Shown: piece after piece, positions 46,021-54,687 of the stretch | Numbering within the stretch: position 1 is the first letter of the stretch | Layout of the letters: each line of letters begins with the position of its first letter | The notes under the pieces: generated by a model | Database searches by the model: none | What the model was told of the DNA's origin: nothing | The model's input: only the letters and a program-made list of their open reading frames with translations | NCBI RefSeq assembly: GCF_902499115.1 | Contig: NZ_CABVPN010000004.1 | Coordinates: forward strand, 186,001-250,000 | Reading direction: 5' to 3' | Source: Burkholderia diffusa | GTDB taxonomy: Bacteria > Pseudomonadota > Gammaproteobacteria > Burkholderiales > Burkholderiaceae | DNA: 64,000 nt | Translations under genes and position numbers: made by a program

Positions 46021-47550
46021 ATGAACGCGAATCCGACGCCCCGCACGGGGCAAGACGTGCCGACGGTCAAGCTGCTGATCGACGGCGCCTTCGTCGAGTC
46101 CACCACGAGCGAGTGGCGCGACATCGTCAACCCGGCGACGCAGCAGGTCCTCGCGCGCGTGCCGTTCGCGACCGTCGCGGAAGTCGACGCGGCCGTGCAG
46201 GCCGCGCACGCCGCGTATGCGACGTGGAAGAACACGCCGATTTCCGCGCGCATGCGCATCATGCTGAAGTTCCAGGATCTGGTGCGCGCGAACCTGCAGC
46301 GCATCGCGAAAACGCTGACGGCCGAGCAGGGCAAGACGCTGCCCGACGCCGAAGGCGACATCTTCCGCGGCCTCGAAGTGGTCGAGCACGCGTGCTCCGT
46401 CGGCACGCTGCAGCTCGGCGAATTCGCGGAGAACGTCGCGGGCGGTGTCGACACCTACACGCTGCGCCAGCCGCTCGGCGTGTGCGCGGGCATCACGCCG
46501 TTCAACTTCCCCGCGATGATTCCGCTGTGGATGTTCCCGATGGCGATCGTATGCGGCAACACGTTCGTGCTGAAGCCGTCGGAGCAGGATCCGATGTCGA
46601 CGATGGCGCTCGTCGAACTGGCGATCGAGGCCGGCGTGCCGAAGGGCGTGCTGAACGTCGTGCACGGCGGCAAGGAAGTGGTCGACGCGATCTGCACGCA
46701 TCCGCTCGTGAAGGCGATCTCGTTCGTCGGCTCGACCGCCGTCGGCACGCACGTGTACAACCTCGGCAGCCAGCACGGCAAGCGCGTGCAGTCGATGATG
46801 GGCGCGAAGAACCACGCGATCATGCTGCCCGACGCGAACCGCGAGCAGGCGATCAACGCGCTGGTCGGCGCCGGCTTCGGCGCGGCCGGCCAGCGCTGCA
46901 TGGCGACCTCCGTCGCGGTGCTGGTCGGCAACGCGCGCGAGTGGCTGCCGGACATCGTCGCGAAGGCGAAGCAGCTGAAGGTCAACGCGGGCTCGGAAGC
47001 GGGCACCGACGTCGGGCCGGTGGTGTCGCGCGGCGCGAAGGCGCGCATCCTGTCGCTGATCGACACGGGCATCAAGGAAGGCGCGAAGCTCGAACTCGAC
47101 GGCCGCGACGTGAAGGTCGCCGGCTTCGAGGAAGGCAACTTCATCGGGCCGACGATCTTCTCCGGCGTGAAGACCGACATGACGATCTACACGCATGAAA
47201 TCTTCGGGCCGGTGCTGGTCGTGATGGAAGTCGACACGCTCGACGAAGCGATCGCGCTCGTCAATGCGAACCCGATGGGTAACGGCGTGGGCATCTTCAC
47301 GCAGAGCGGCGCGGCCGCGCGCAAGTTCCAGAGCGAGATCGACGTCGGCCAGGTCGGCATCAACATCCCGATTCCGGTGCCCGTGCCGTTCTTCAGCTTC
47401 ACGGGCTCGCGCGGCTCGAAGCTCGGCGATCTCGGCCCGTACGGCAAGCAGGTCGTGCAGTTCTATACGCAGACGAAGACGGTCACCGCGCGCTGGTTCG
47501 ACGACGACACGACGGCCGGCCCGGTGAACACGACGATCCGGCTGCATTGA
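46021..47550 (+). CDS. mmsA: CoA-acylating methylmalonate-semialdehyde dehydrogenase
   Basis: This is a 509-residue aldehyde dehydrogenase of the MmsA type. The NAD site is FVGSTAVGTHVY, and the catalytic cysteine is in GQRCMATSVA; LEVVEHACSVGTLQLGE and GVCAGITPFNFPAMIPLWMF are hallmarks of this subfamily. It converts methylmalonate semialdehyde and CoA to propionyl-CoA, CO2 and NADH, the last step of valine breakdown. A GGAGAG site precedes the ATG. mmsB follows after 18 bases. Confidence 0.95.
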   Translation: MNANPTPRTGQDVPTVKLLIDGAFVESTTSEWRDIVNPATQQVLARVPFATVAEVDAAVQAAHAAYATWKNTPISARMRIMLKFQDLVRANLQRIAKTLTAEQGKTLPDAEGDIFRGLEVVEHACSVGTLQLGEFAENVAGGVDTYTLRQPLGVCAGITPFNFPAMIPLWMFPMAIVCGNTFVLKPSEQDPMSTMALVELAIEAGVPKGVLNVVHGGKEVVDAICTHPLVKAISFVGSTAVGTHVYNLGSQHGKRVQSMMGAKNHAIMLPDANREQAINALVGAGFGAAGQRCMATSVAVLVGNAREWLPDIVAKAKQLKVNAGSEAGTDVGPVVSRGAKARILSLIDTGIKEGAKLELDGRDVKVAGFEEGNFIGPTIFSGVKTDMTIYTHEIFGPVLVVMEVDTLDEAIALVNANPMGNGVGIFTQSGAAARKFQSEIDVGQVGINIPIPVPVPFFSFTGSRGSKLGDLGPYGKQVVQFYTQTKTVTARWFDDDTTAGPVNTTIRLH

Positions 47551-47568
47551 GCCGGGGAGGACACGAAC

Positions 47569-48471
47569 ATGAAGATCGGATTTATCGGATTGGGCCACAT
47601 GGGTGGGCCGATGGCGCTGAACCTCCTGAAGGCCGGCCATGAAGTGCACGCGTTCGACCTGAGCGCCGACGCATTGCGCGCGCTGCAGGACGCCGGCGCG
47701 CAGGTGGCCGGGTCGCCGCGCGAAGCCGCATCGGGCGCGACCTTCGTCATCACGATGCTGCCGGCCGCGCCGCACGTGCGCTCGGTGCTCGCCGGCGAGA
47801 ACGGCGTGCTGGCCGGCCTCGGCGCCGGCGCGACCGTGATCGATTCGAGCACGATCGATCCGGCGAGCGCGCAGGCGTTCGGCGCGCTCGTGCGCGAGCG
47901 CGGCGGCGCGTTCGTCGATGCACCCGTGTCGGGCGGCACCGGCGGCGCGGCGGCAGGCACCTTGACCTTCATGGTCGGCGGCAGCGACGCCGATTTCGAG
48001 CGCGTGAAGCCCGTGCTCGCCGGCATGGGCAAGAACATCGTCCATTGCGGCGCGACGGGGATGGGGCAGGTCGCGAAGGTATGCAACAACCTCGTGCTCG
48101 GCATCTCGATGGCGGCCGTGTCGGAGGCGATGTCGCTCGGCGTCGCGCTCGGCATCGACCCGAAGGTGCTGGCCGGGATCGTCAACACGTCGACGGGCCG
48201 TTGCTGGAGCTCGGACACCTACAACCCGTATCCGGGCGTGATCGACACCGCGCCGTCGTCGCGCGGCTACAGCGGCGGCTTCGGCACCGACCTGATGCTG
48301 AAGGATCTCGGCCTCGCGAACGACGCCGCGAAGCAGGCGCGCCAGCCCGTCTATCTCGGCGCGCTCGCGCAGCAGCTGTACCAGACGATGAGCAGCCGCG
48401 GCGACGGGCAACTCGATTTCTCGGCGGTGATCCGCCTGTACCAACCGGCCACGAAGAAGGACGCCTCATGA
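47569..48471 (+). CDS. mmsB: 3-hydroxyisobutyrate dehydrogenase
   Basis: The 300-residue product has the N-terminal Rossmann GFIGLGHMGGPMALNLLKAG of the beta-hydroxyacid dehydrogenase family, the substrate motif DAPVSGGTGGA, and the catalytic lysine segment GMGQVAKVCNNLVLG. It oxidises 3-hydroxyisobutyrate to methylmalonate semialdehyde with NAD. Its stop overlaps the next ATG by four bases (ATGA), showing coupling with the enoyl-CoA hydratase gene. Confidence 0.95.
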   Translation: MKIGFIGLGHMGGPMALNLLKAGHEVHAFDLSADALRALQDAGAQVAGSPREAASGATFVITMLPAAPHVRSVLAGENGVLAGLGAGATVIDSSTIDPASAQAFGALVRERGGAFVDAPVSGGTGGAAAGTLTFMVGGSDADFERVKPVLAGMGKNIVHCGATGMGQVAKVCNNLVLGISMAAVSEAMSLGVALGIDPKVLAGIVNTSTGRCWSSDTYNPYPGVIDTAPSSRGYSGGFGTDLMLKDLGLANDAAKQARQPVYLGALAQQLYQTMSSRGDGQLDFSAVIRLYQPATKKDAS

Positions 48472-49259
48472 TCGAACTGGACTACGCCGACGACGGCGCG
48501 ATCGCGTGCGCGACGCTCAAGCGTCCGCCCGCGAACGCATTTACCGCCGACGGGCTGCGGCAACTGCAGGAAACCGTCGCCGAACTGAACGCGAACCCGC
48601 GCGTGCGCGCGCTGGTGATCACCGGCGACGGCCCGAAGTTCTTCAGCGCAGGCGCCGACCTGAACACGTTCGCCGACGGTGACCGCGCGGTCGCGCGCGC
48701 GATGGCCGCGCGCTTTGGCGCGGCGTTCGAGGCGCTGCATGACGCGCGTGTCGTGACGATCGCGGCGATCAACGGCTATGCGATGGGCGGCGGCCTCGAA
48801 TGCGCACTCGCGTGCGACCTGCGGATCGCGGAGACGCACGCGCAGATGGCGCTGCCCGAACCGTCAGTCGGCCTGCTGCCGTGCGGGCTCGGCACGCAGA
48901 CACTGCCCTGGCTCGTCGGCGAGGGCTGGGCGAAGAAGATCATCCTGGCCGGCACGCGCGTCGACGCGGCAACGGCGCTCAGGATCGGCCTCGTCGAGGA
49001 CGTGGTCGAAAGCGGCGCGGCACGCGATGCGGCGCTGGCGCTCGCGCGCAACGTCGCGCGGCAGAGCCCGCACGCGATTGCATACAGCAAGGAACTGATC
49101 GGCCTCGCGCGCCGCGGCGTGCCGCGCAGCGCGGCGCTCGCGGTCGAGCGCGAACGCTTCGTCGACCTGTTCGACACGAACGATCCGCGCGAAGGCGTGG
49201 CCGCGTTTCTCGGCAAGCGCGCGCCGCACTGGCATACCGATGGAGAGCCGCAACGATGA
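48468..49259 (+). CDS. Enoyl-CoA hydratase/isomerase family protein
   Basis: The 263-residue crotonase-fold product starts at ATG 48468 inside the mmsB stop. The oxyanion-hole strands are FFSAGADLNTFADGD and INGYAMGGGLECALACDLRIA, and the catalytic region ALPEPSVGLLPCGLGTQ has a glutamate at the expected hydratase position. In this operon it should hydrate methacrylyl-CoA to 3-hydroxyisobutyryl-CoA. The stop overlaps the next gene's ATG. Confidence 0.9.
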   Translation: MIELDYADDGAIACATLKRPPANAFTADGLRQLQETVAELNANPRVRALVITGDGPKFFSAGADLNTFADGDRAVARAMAARFGAAFEALHDARVVTIAAINGYAMGGGLECALACDLRIAETHAQMALPEPSVGLLPCGLGTQTLPWLVGEGWAKKIILAGTRVDAATALRIGLVEDVVESGAARDAALALARNVARQSPHAIAYSKELIGLARRGVPRSAALAVERERFVDLFDTNDPREGVAAFLGKRAPHWHTDGEPQR

Positions 49260-50395
49260 GCACGCCGGTCAAGACTCATGACAGCGTCGCGCAACCCGCG
49301 CCGGAGGTGCTGTTCCGCGTGGTGAACCGCGTGGCGCTCGTTACGCTGAACCGGCCGGCCGCGCTCAATGCGTTGTCCTATTCGATGATCGGCGAGCTGG
49401 CCGCACACCTCGAACGCTGCCGCACCGATGACCAGATCGTCGCGGTCGTGCTGCGCGGCGCGGGCGAGAAGGGCTTCTGCGCGGGCGGCGACGTGCGCGC
49501 GCTGCACCGGATGGTCGCGCAGCGCGAGACGTGGCTGCCGTTCTTCGTCGACGAATACCGGCTCGACTACGCGATCCATGCGTTCCCGAAGCCGGTCGTC
49601 GCGCTGATGGACGGCGTGACGATGGGCGGCGGAATGGGGCTTGCGCAAGGGGCGGCGCTGCGCGTCGCGACCGAGCGCAGCAAGATCGCGATGCCGGAGA
49701 CGCGCATCGGCCTCGTGCCGGACGTCGGCGCGACGCATTTCCTGTCGCGCATGCCGGTCGAACTCGAGCTGTACGTGGGGTTGACGGGCGCGATGCTGTC
49801 GGGTGCCGACGCGCTGACCGCGAAGCTCGCCGACCTGTGCGTGCCGTCGTCGTGGCTCGATACGTTCGAGACGCGCATCGAAAGCGTCAAATGGGACGGC
49901 GACGTGCTGACGGCGCTGCGCAAGGTGTTCGAGCCGCCGTGCAACGTCGTGCCGCATTCGGCGCTCGACAGCCAGATGGCGTGGATCGTTCGTCACTTCG
50001 ACAAGCGCTCGACCGTCGAGCGGATCGTCGCGACGCTGAAGCAGGAGCTTGAACGCGACGAGCTGGCGCGCGAGCATCGTCAATGGCTGCAGGCGACGCT
50101 CGACGCACTCACCGGCCATTCGCCGACGATGCTGTGCGTGACGCGCGAAGCGCTGCTGCGCGGCCGTCAGATGACGCTCGCCGAGTCGTTCCGGATGGAG
50201 CTCGGCATCGTGGCGCGCGCGATCGAGGAGGGCGACTTCTGCGAAGGCGTGCGCGCGCACCTCGTCGACAAGGATCGCAAGCCGCGCTGGGCGCCGGCGT
50301 CGCTCGTCGAACTGCGCGCCGAACGCGTGCGGCATTTCCTGACGTCGCCGTGGAAACTGTTCGCACATCCGCTCGCCGATCTTGGCGCGGCGTGA
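49256..50395 (+). CDS. 3-hydroxyisobutyryl-CoA hydrolase
   Basis: The 379-residue product is a crotonase-fold hydrolase longer than hydratases, as HIBCH enzymes are. Signature segments are GFCAGGDVRALHRM, MDGVTMGGGMGLAQGA and MPETRIGLVPDVGATHFLSRMP. The C-terminal part includes the LRKVFEPPCNVVPHS region and the FRMELGIVARAIEEGDFCEGVRAHLVDKDRKPRW-type tail of the family, here cited only by its parts FRMELGI and EGVRAHLVDKDRKP. It releases CoA from 3-hydroxyisobutyryl-CoA before MmsB acts. ATG 49256 overlaps the preceding stop. Confidence 0.93.
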   Translation: MSTPVKTHDSVAQPAPEVLFRVVNRVALVTLNRPAALNALSYSMIGELAAHLERCRTDDQIVAVVLRGAGEKGFCAGGDVRALHRMVAQRETWLPFFVDEYRLDYAIHAFPKPVVALMDGVTMGGGMGLAQGAALRVATERSKIAMPETRIGLVPDVGATHFLSRMPVELELYVGLTGAMLSGADALTAKLADLCVPSSWLDTFETRIESVKWDGDVLTALRKVFEPPCNVVPHSALDSQMAWIVRHFDKRSTVERIVATLKQELERDELAREHRQWLQATLDALTGHSPTMLCVTREALLRGRQMTLAESFRMELGIVARAIEEGDFCEGVRAHLVDKDRKPRWAPASLVELRAERVRHFLTSPWKLFAHPLADLGAA

Positions 50396-50408
50396 GGTGA
50401 CGTGATGC

Positions 50409-50438
50409 ACCGACGCGCCTGTGCGGCGCGTCGGTTTC
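50409..50438. terminator. Terminator hairpin after the valine operon
   Basis: A ten-base perfect stem ACCGACGCGC (50409-50418) and GCGCGTCGGT (50426-50435) has a seven-base loop and is followed by TTTC. It lies 13 bases after the HIBCH stop and separates it from the convergent LysR gene. Confidence 0.75.
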
Positions 50439-50466
50439 AACCCATTTCCTTTCTGCGCTTCTGCGC

Positions 50467-51372
50467 TCAGCGCTCGATCATCGGCGGCACCGCCTGCACG
50501 AGCGCGTCGATCACGCAGCGCGTCTTGCGCGGCAGGTAGCGCGTTTTCGGCCAGATCGCGTGGATGTCGCCTTCGCAGACGAAACAGCGGTCGAGCACGA
50601 CGACCATTTCTCCGCGCTTCACGTAATGATCGAGCAGCCAGCTCGGCAGCCATGCGATTCCGAACCCCGAGGCGCCTGCCGCCGCGATTGCCTGCACGTC
50701 GTCGAAACTGAGCTGATGCGGCATGTCGATGCGCACCCTCGAGCCGTCCGGCGCGCGCAGGTCCCACGGCTGCGCGACGCCCGAGCGTGAATACGCGATC
50801 GTCCGGTGGTTCCTGAGGTCGTCGAGCGATTGCGGCATTCCGTAGCGCGCGAGATACGACGGCGCCGCGCCGAGGCTTCCGTATTGCGTGCCGAGCCGCC
50901 GCACCGCGAGGCTTGTGCTGTCCGCGAGCTGGCCGATTCGTACCGCGAGGTCGATCCCTTCCTCGACCAGATCGACGAAACGGTCGGTGATCGACACGTC
51001 GATCCGCAGGTGCGGATAGGTGCGCGCGAGATCGAGCACGATCGGCGTCACGCAGTGATGCCCGAATGCGAGCGGCACGCTCAGCCGCAGCTTGCCGCGC
51101 GCTTCGTTGCGGCCGCAATCGAGATCGGCTTCGGCCGCTTCCAGCTCCGCGAGCGCGCGCACGCAGCGGTCGTAGTACGCCTGGCCGTCGTCGGTCAGGC
51201 TCTGGCTGCGGGTCGTGCGCTGCAGCAGCCGCGCGCCGAGCCGCTTCTCGAGCCGCGCGATCGCCTTGCCGACCGCCGAGCGCGTCATGTCGAGCCGTTC
51301 CGCGGCGAGCGCGAAGCTGCCGGATTCCACGACCTGGACGAAGGTCGTTACGCCGTCGAGTCTGTCAGTCAT
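50467..51372 (-). CDS. LysR family transcriptional regulator
   Basis: The 301-residue product has a typical LysR start (MTDRLDGVTTFVQVVESGSFALAAERLDMTRSAVGKAIARLE, cited as segments SFALAAERLD and TRSAVGKAI for the recognition helix) and a substrate domain of the CrgA/DmlR subgroup (GKLRLSVPLAFGHHCV, RIDVSITDRFVDLVEEGIDLAVRIG). It is divergent from the DHA2 exporter gene with 177 bases between starts, so it probably controls it. The inducing compound is unknown. Confidence 0.9.
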   Translation of the reverse strand: MTDRLDGVTTFVQVVESGSFALAAERLDMTRSAVGKAIARLEKRLGARLLQRTTRSQSLTDDGQAYYDRCVRALAELEAAEADLDCGRNEARGKLRLSVPLAFGHHCVTPIVLDLARTYPHLRIDVSITDRFVDLVEEGIDLAVRIGQLADSTSLAVRRLGTQYGSLGAAPSYLARYGMPQSLDDLRNHRTIAYSRSGVAQPWDLRAPDGSRVRIDMPHQLSFDDVQAIAAAGASGFGIAWLPSWLLDHYVKRGEMVVVLDRCFVCEGDIHAIWPKTRYLPRKTRCVIDALVQAVPPMIER

Positions 51373-51549
51373 GGCGGGTTGGATCGATTGCGTCCTGTGA
51401 TTCCCTGGTTCGTGGAAATAGGCGCGTCAATGGGGAGCGAAATTCTCACTATAGTACCGATTCCCGTTCAGCGTGCGTCGCCGGCCGCGCGCGGCGAACC
51501 CTTCTCACTGGAGGCGCGCGGCCCGTTGCCGGGCCGGCGCGCAATACGC

Positions 51550-53103
51550 ATGACGCTATCCGACTCCCGCAGGAATGCGGTCGCGCTCGCGGCCGTCTGT
51601 CTCACGTCGCTGATGTTCGGCCTCGAGATCTCGAGCGTGCCGGTGATCCTGCCGACGCTCGAACACGTGCTGCACGGCGACTTCAACGGTATGCAGTGGA
51701 TCATGAACGCGTACACGATCGCGTGCACGACGGTGCTGATGGCGGCCGGCACGCTTGCGGACCGGTTCGGCCGCAAGCGCGTGTACGTGATCGGCACCGT
51801 GCTGTTCGGTGCGACGTCGTTGCTGTGCGGGCTCGCGCCGACCGTGCCGGTGCTGGTCGCGGGCCGGCTGCTGCAGGGCGCGAGCGGCGGCGCGATGCTG
51901 ATCTGCCAGATCGCGGTGCTGTCGCACCAATTCCGCGAAGGGCGCGAGCGCGGCCGCGCGTTCGGGATCTGGGGGATCGTGTTCGGGATCGGTCTCGGCT
52001 TCGGGCCGCTCGTCGGCGGCGCGATCGTCGCGCTGGCGAGCTGGCCGTGGGTGTTTCTCGTGCATGCGCCGCTCGCGGCCGTCGCGCTCGTGCTGATCGG
52101 CGGCGCGGTGCGGGAGTCGCGCGATCCGCACGCGGGCACGCTCGACGTCGCGGGCATCGTCACGCTGTCGCTTGCCGTGCTCGGTCTCGCGTTCTACATC
52201 ACGCAGAGCGCGGAGCTGGGGCTCACGACTGCGGCCGGGCTCGGCGTGCTCGGTGCGACCGTGCTCGCGCTGGCCGGCTTCTTCATCGCGGAGCGCACGA
52301 GCGCGCGGCCGATGTTCGACTTCTCCGTGTTCCGGATTCGCGCGTTCACCGGCGCGATCTTCGGCTCGATGGGGATGAACTTCAGCTTCTGGCCGTTCAT
52401 GATCTACCTGCCGATCTGGTTCCAGGTCGCGCTCGGCTACGACAGCGTGACGGCCGGCCTCGCGCTGCTCGCATACACGCTGCCGACGCTGGTCGCGCCG
52501 CCGTTCGGCGAGCGGCTCGCGCTGCGCTACGGGCCTGGTGTCGTGATTCCGGGTGGCCTGTTTACGATCTCGGCCGGCTTCGCGCTGATGCGGATCGGCA
52601 GCGGCGTCGAGCATGCCAGCTGGCTCACGATGCTGCCAGGCTGCGTGATCGCCGGCATCGGGCTCGGGCTCACCAACACGCCGGTCACGAACACGACGAC
52701 GGGCGCGGTGCCGAGCTCGCGCGCCGGGATGGCGTCAGGCATCGACATGAGCGCGCGGATGATCTCGCTCGCGCTGAACATCGCGACGATGGGCTTCGTG
52801 CTGGTTGCGGGGATCGTCGCGAGCCTGAAGGCGGGCGTCGCGGGGGCGGGCGTCGCGGGGGCGGTCGATGCGGGGACGCTGCGCATGCTGGCGCAGCAGA
52901 TCGCGTCGGGCCGCACCGATGGGCTGCAGGCGATCGCGCCGGCGCTCGCAAAGGCCGACCCGACAGGGGCGGCGCTGCACGCGGCGCTCCTGCACGGGTT
53001 CGGCTGGGTGATGGTGTATGGCGCGGCTGGCGTGGCCGTGCTCGCGATCGCGAGCGCGGTGGCGTTCGCGCCGGCAAGGCGCGGGGCGGCGGTGTGTGAT
53101 TGA
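51550..53103 (+). CDS. DHA2 family MFS drug/proton antiporter
   Basis: ATG 51550 starts a 517-residue membrane protein with 14 predicted helices, the DHA2 layout. Visible motifs are GTLADRFGRKRVYVIG (motif A), LVAGRLLQGASGGAM (motif B) and GFGPLVGGAIV (motif C, antiporter). The loop near residues 430-460 contains a short repeated GVAGAGVAGAV stretch. It should export hydrophobic toxic compounds. The upstream open frame (to 50806) overlaps the LysR gene and is not coding. Confidence 0.9.
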   Translation: MTLSDSRRNAVALAAVCLTSLMFGLEISSVPVILPTLEHVLHGDFNGMQWIMNAYTIACTTVLMAAGTLADRFGRKRVYVIGTVLFGATSLLCGLAPTVPVLVAGRLLQGASGGAMLICQIAVLSHQFREGRERGRAFGIWGIVFGIGLGFGPLVGGAIVALASWPWVFLVHAPLAAVALVLIGGAVRESRDPHAGTLDVAGIVTLSLAVLGLAFYITQSAELGLTTAAGLGVLGATVLALAGFFIAERTSARPMFDFSVFRIRAFTGAIFGSMGMNFSFWPFMIYLPIWFQVALGYDSVTAGLALLAYTLPTLVAPPFGERLALRYGPGVVIPGGLFTISAGFALMRIGSGVEHASWLTMLPGCVIAGIGLGLTNTPVTNTTTGAVPSSRAGMASGIDMSARMISLALNIATMGFVLVAGIVASLKAGVAGAGVAGAVDAGTLRMLAQQIASGRTDGLQAIAPALAKADPTGAALHAALLHGFGWVMVYGAAGVAVLAIASAVAFAPARRGAAVCD

Positions 53104-53138
53104 TGCACGCAGTATCGCGAGCGGCCGGTTCCGCGCGC

Positions 53139-53720
53139 TTACGCGCCGTTGCCGCGAGCGTCGATCCGGCGTTGCGTGTCCGCGTCGACGATCGCGCGGA
53201 TCGTGCTGAATAACGGCACCGCGTCGGTGTAGCGCCGGCCGTAGCCGAGATTGAACGCGTAGTCGAAATCCGGCGGATTGCTGCCCTGGTTGTGCTGGAG
53301 GATCGTTTCGAGCTTGTCGAGTGCCTTCGCGGCGCGCGCTTCCGGTGATGCCGCCGCCTCGTATTCGTCCCACAGTGCGACGATTTCGTCGCGCAGCACG
53401 GGATCGAGCCCGGCCGTCAGCGTCAGCAGGTCGTCGCGTTCGTGTGTGTGCTTGTCCGGATGCGCGGCCTGCTCGATCGCAGGGATGTCGCCGTGCAGCG
53501 CTTCGCCGAGATCGTGGACGACGCACAGCTTCAGCAGCTTCGTCGTGTCGACGTCGGGTAGCGCATCGGCAAACACGAGCGCCATCAGGCACAGCCGCCA
53601 GCTGTGTTCGGCCGTGCTTTCGGCGCGCCCGGTCGACGTATGACCGCTGCGCAGCACGTCTTTCAGGCGTTCGGCTTCGCGCAGGAAATCGAGCCGCGCG
53701 TGGATCGTGTCGAGGTTCAT
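53139..53720 (-). CDS. HD-domain nucleotidase-like protein (YfbR type)
   Basis: ATG 53720 (MNLDTIHARLDFLREAERLKDVLR) gives 193 residues. The HD metal-site motifs are RAESTAEHSWRL, CVVHDLGEALHGDIP and a late aspartate in KALDKLETI, all matching the family that hydrolyses 5'-deoxynucleotide monophosphates. It would act in nucleotide clean-up in the cytoplasm. It is convergent with the exporter gene and follows the XRE gene by 85 bases on the same strand. Confidence 0.87.
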   Translation of the reverse strand: MNLDTIHARLDFLREAERLKDVLRSGHTSTGRAESTAEHSWRLCLMALVFADALPDVDTTKLLKLCVVHDLGEALHGDIPAIEQAAHPDKHTHERDDLLTLTAGLDPVLRDEIVALWDEYEAAASPEARAAKALDKLETILQHNQGSNPPDFDYAFNLGYGRRYTDAVPLFSTIRAIVDADTQRRIDARGNGA

Positions 53721-53805
53721 GGCAGGGAAGTGCTTGATTCGAGCCCTCAAGCGTACGTCGCGCGCACGCGATGCGTCCACGCATGAAATATGCGCGCCGC
53801 GCTTG

Positions 53806-54363
53806 CTACAACGTTTCGACGAGCCGCGCGGCGGAGCCGTCCGACAGCGTCATCCGTGTCCATCGGCAGGTGCTGCCGCGGATCGGCACGACGCGCGATG
53901 CATTTGCGCCAGTCGCGAATTCGACGCTCGGCGGCCCCGCGCGATCGTGCCAGCCAAGCGGGTCGAGCGCGGCTTCCATGCGGACGATTTCCGGCGTCGC
54001 GTAGCGCCACAGCGATGTGCCGAGCAACGTCGGCAGCGGCCGCGAGAACTCGGCCGCGCGCGATGGCGAGCAGGCGAGCAGGCGGTGCGTGAGGTCGCAC
54101 ACGAGATGCATGCGGGCCGTGCTGCTCGCGATCAGCCGGGCGAGTGCGTGGTCGCCCGCTGAATCCAGGCGCGCGGCAAGCAGCCGCTCGGCCATCGCGC
54201 GCTCGTCGGGCGACATCTGCTGGATGCCGGCTTCCCAGCGCGAAATCGTCGATTGCGCGACGCCGAACAACTCGGCCGCGTGGCTCTGCTTCACGCGATG
54301 CAGCGCGCGCCAACGCTTGAGTTGCGGGCCGAGCGGCGGGGTGTGAAGCGGTGAGGCGGGCAT
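53806..54363 (-). CDS. XRE family transcriptional regulator
   Basis: The 185-residue product has an N-terminal Cro/C1-type helix-turn-helix (LKRWRALHRVKQSHAAELFGVAQSTISRWEAG, given here as the helices RVKQSHAAELFG and AQSTISRWEAG) and a C-terminal domain with no family I recognise (HLVCDLTHRLLACSPSRAAEF, TLLGTSLWRYATPEIV), probably a PAS-like sensor. No toxin lies beside it, so an antitoxin role is not supported. Confidence 0.82.
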   Translation of the reverse strand: MPASPLHTPPLGPQLKRWRALHRVKQSHAAELFGVAQSTISRWEAGIQQMSPDERAMAERLLAARLDSAGDHALARLIASSTARMHLVCDLTHRLLACSPSRAAEFSRPLPTLLGTSLWRYATPEIVRMEAALDPLGWHDRAGPPSVEFATGANASRVVPIRGSTCRWTRMTLSDGSAARLVETL

Positions 54364-54687
54364 GTTCGTGCTCCGTTCGGGATGCGGGCCGCGCTGGCGC
54401 CGCGTTGCGAAATGGATCAGTAGGCCGTTGTTCCGGGGATGCCTGGATCACGACGAGCTTGACGTCGGGCGTCAGGACTCACCGGAATTGTTTTCGCCAG
54501 GCTTTCAACCGGCTCCTCCATATCTTATTATTCGGCGAAAGCGGAGCGCGCCGGCTGTCATTGTTCATGTTGAAACATGATGCGCCGGTCAGCTCTGGCT
54601 TCCGACTTCCGCATCGCACGAATGCGCGGTCGGCACGACGCGGGACACGTGGCCAGCGCGTATCCCGAAAAATCATACGAGGGCGCC
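54364..54687. other. Intergenic region between XRE regulator and the HdeD-like gene
   Basis: This 324-base gap between divergent genes has no convincing frame of its own; the frame of the downstream gene is open from 54577 but lacks homology before 54688. An A/T-rich stretch near 54515-54535 (ATCTTATTATTCGG) is the likely promoter zone. No hairpin terminator is present. Confidence 0.4.

Noticed and set aside
45553..48444. 963-codon open frame on the minus strand
   Set aside because: It runs antisense through the acyl-CoA synthetase, mmsA and mmsB genes. Its protein is rich in Arg, His, Ala and Asp without any motif, the usual shadow of strong G/C bias at third positions.
48776..51118. 780-codon minus-strand open frame across the hydratase, HIBCH and LysR genes
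   Set aside because: Only its lower part is in LysR DNA and in another frame. The composition is that of an antisense shadow, and real genes on both sides explain the DNA fully.
53139..54363. XRE regulator and HD-domain gene as a defence or toxin-antitoxin module
   Set aside because: The HD protein matches housekeeping YfbR-type nucleotidases with standard motifs, and the 85-base gap and separate starts do not suggest a coupled module.
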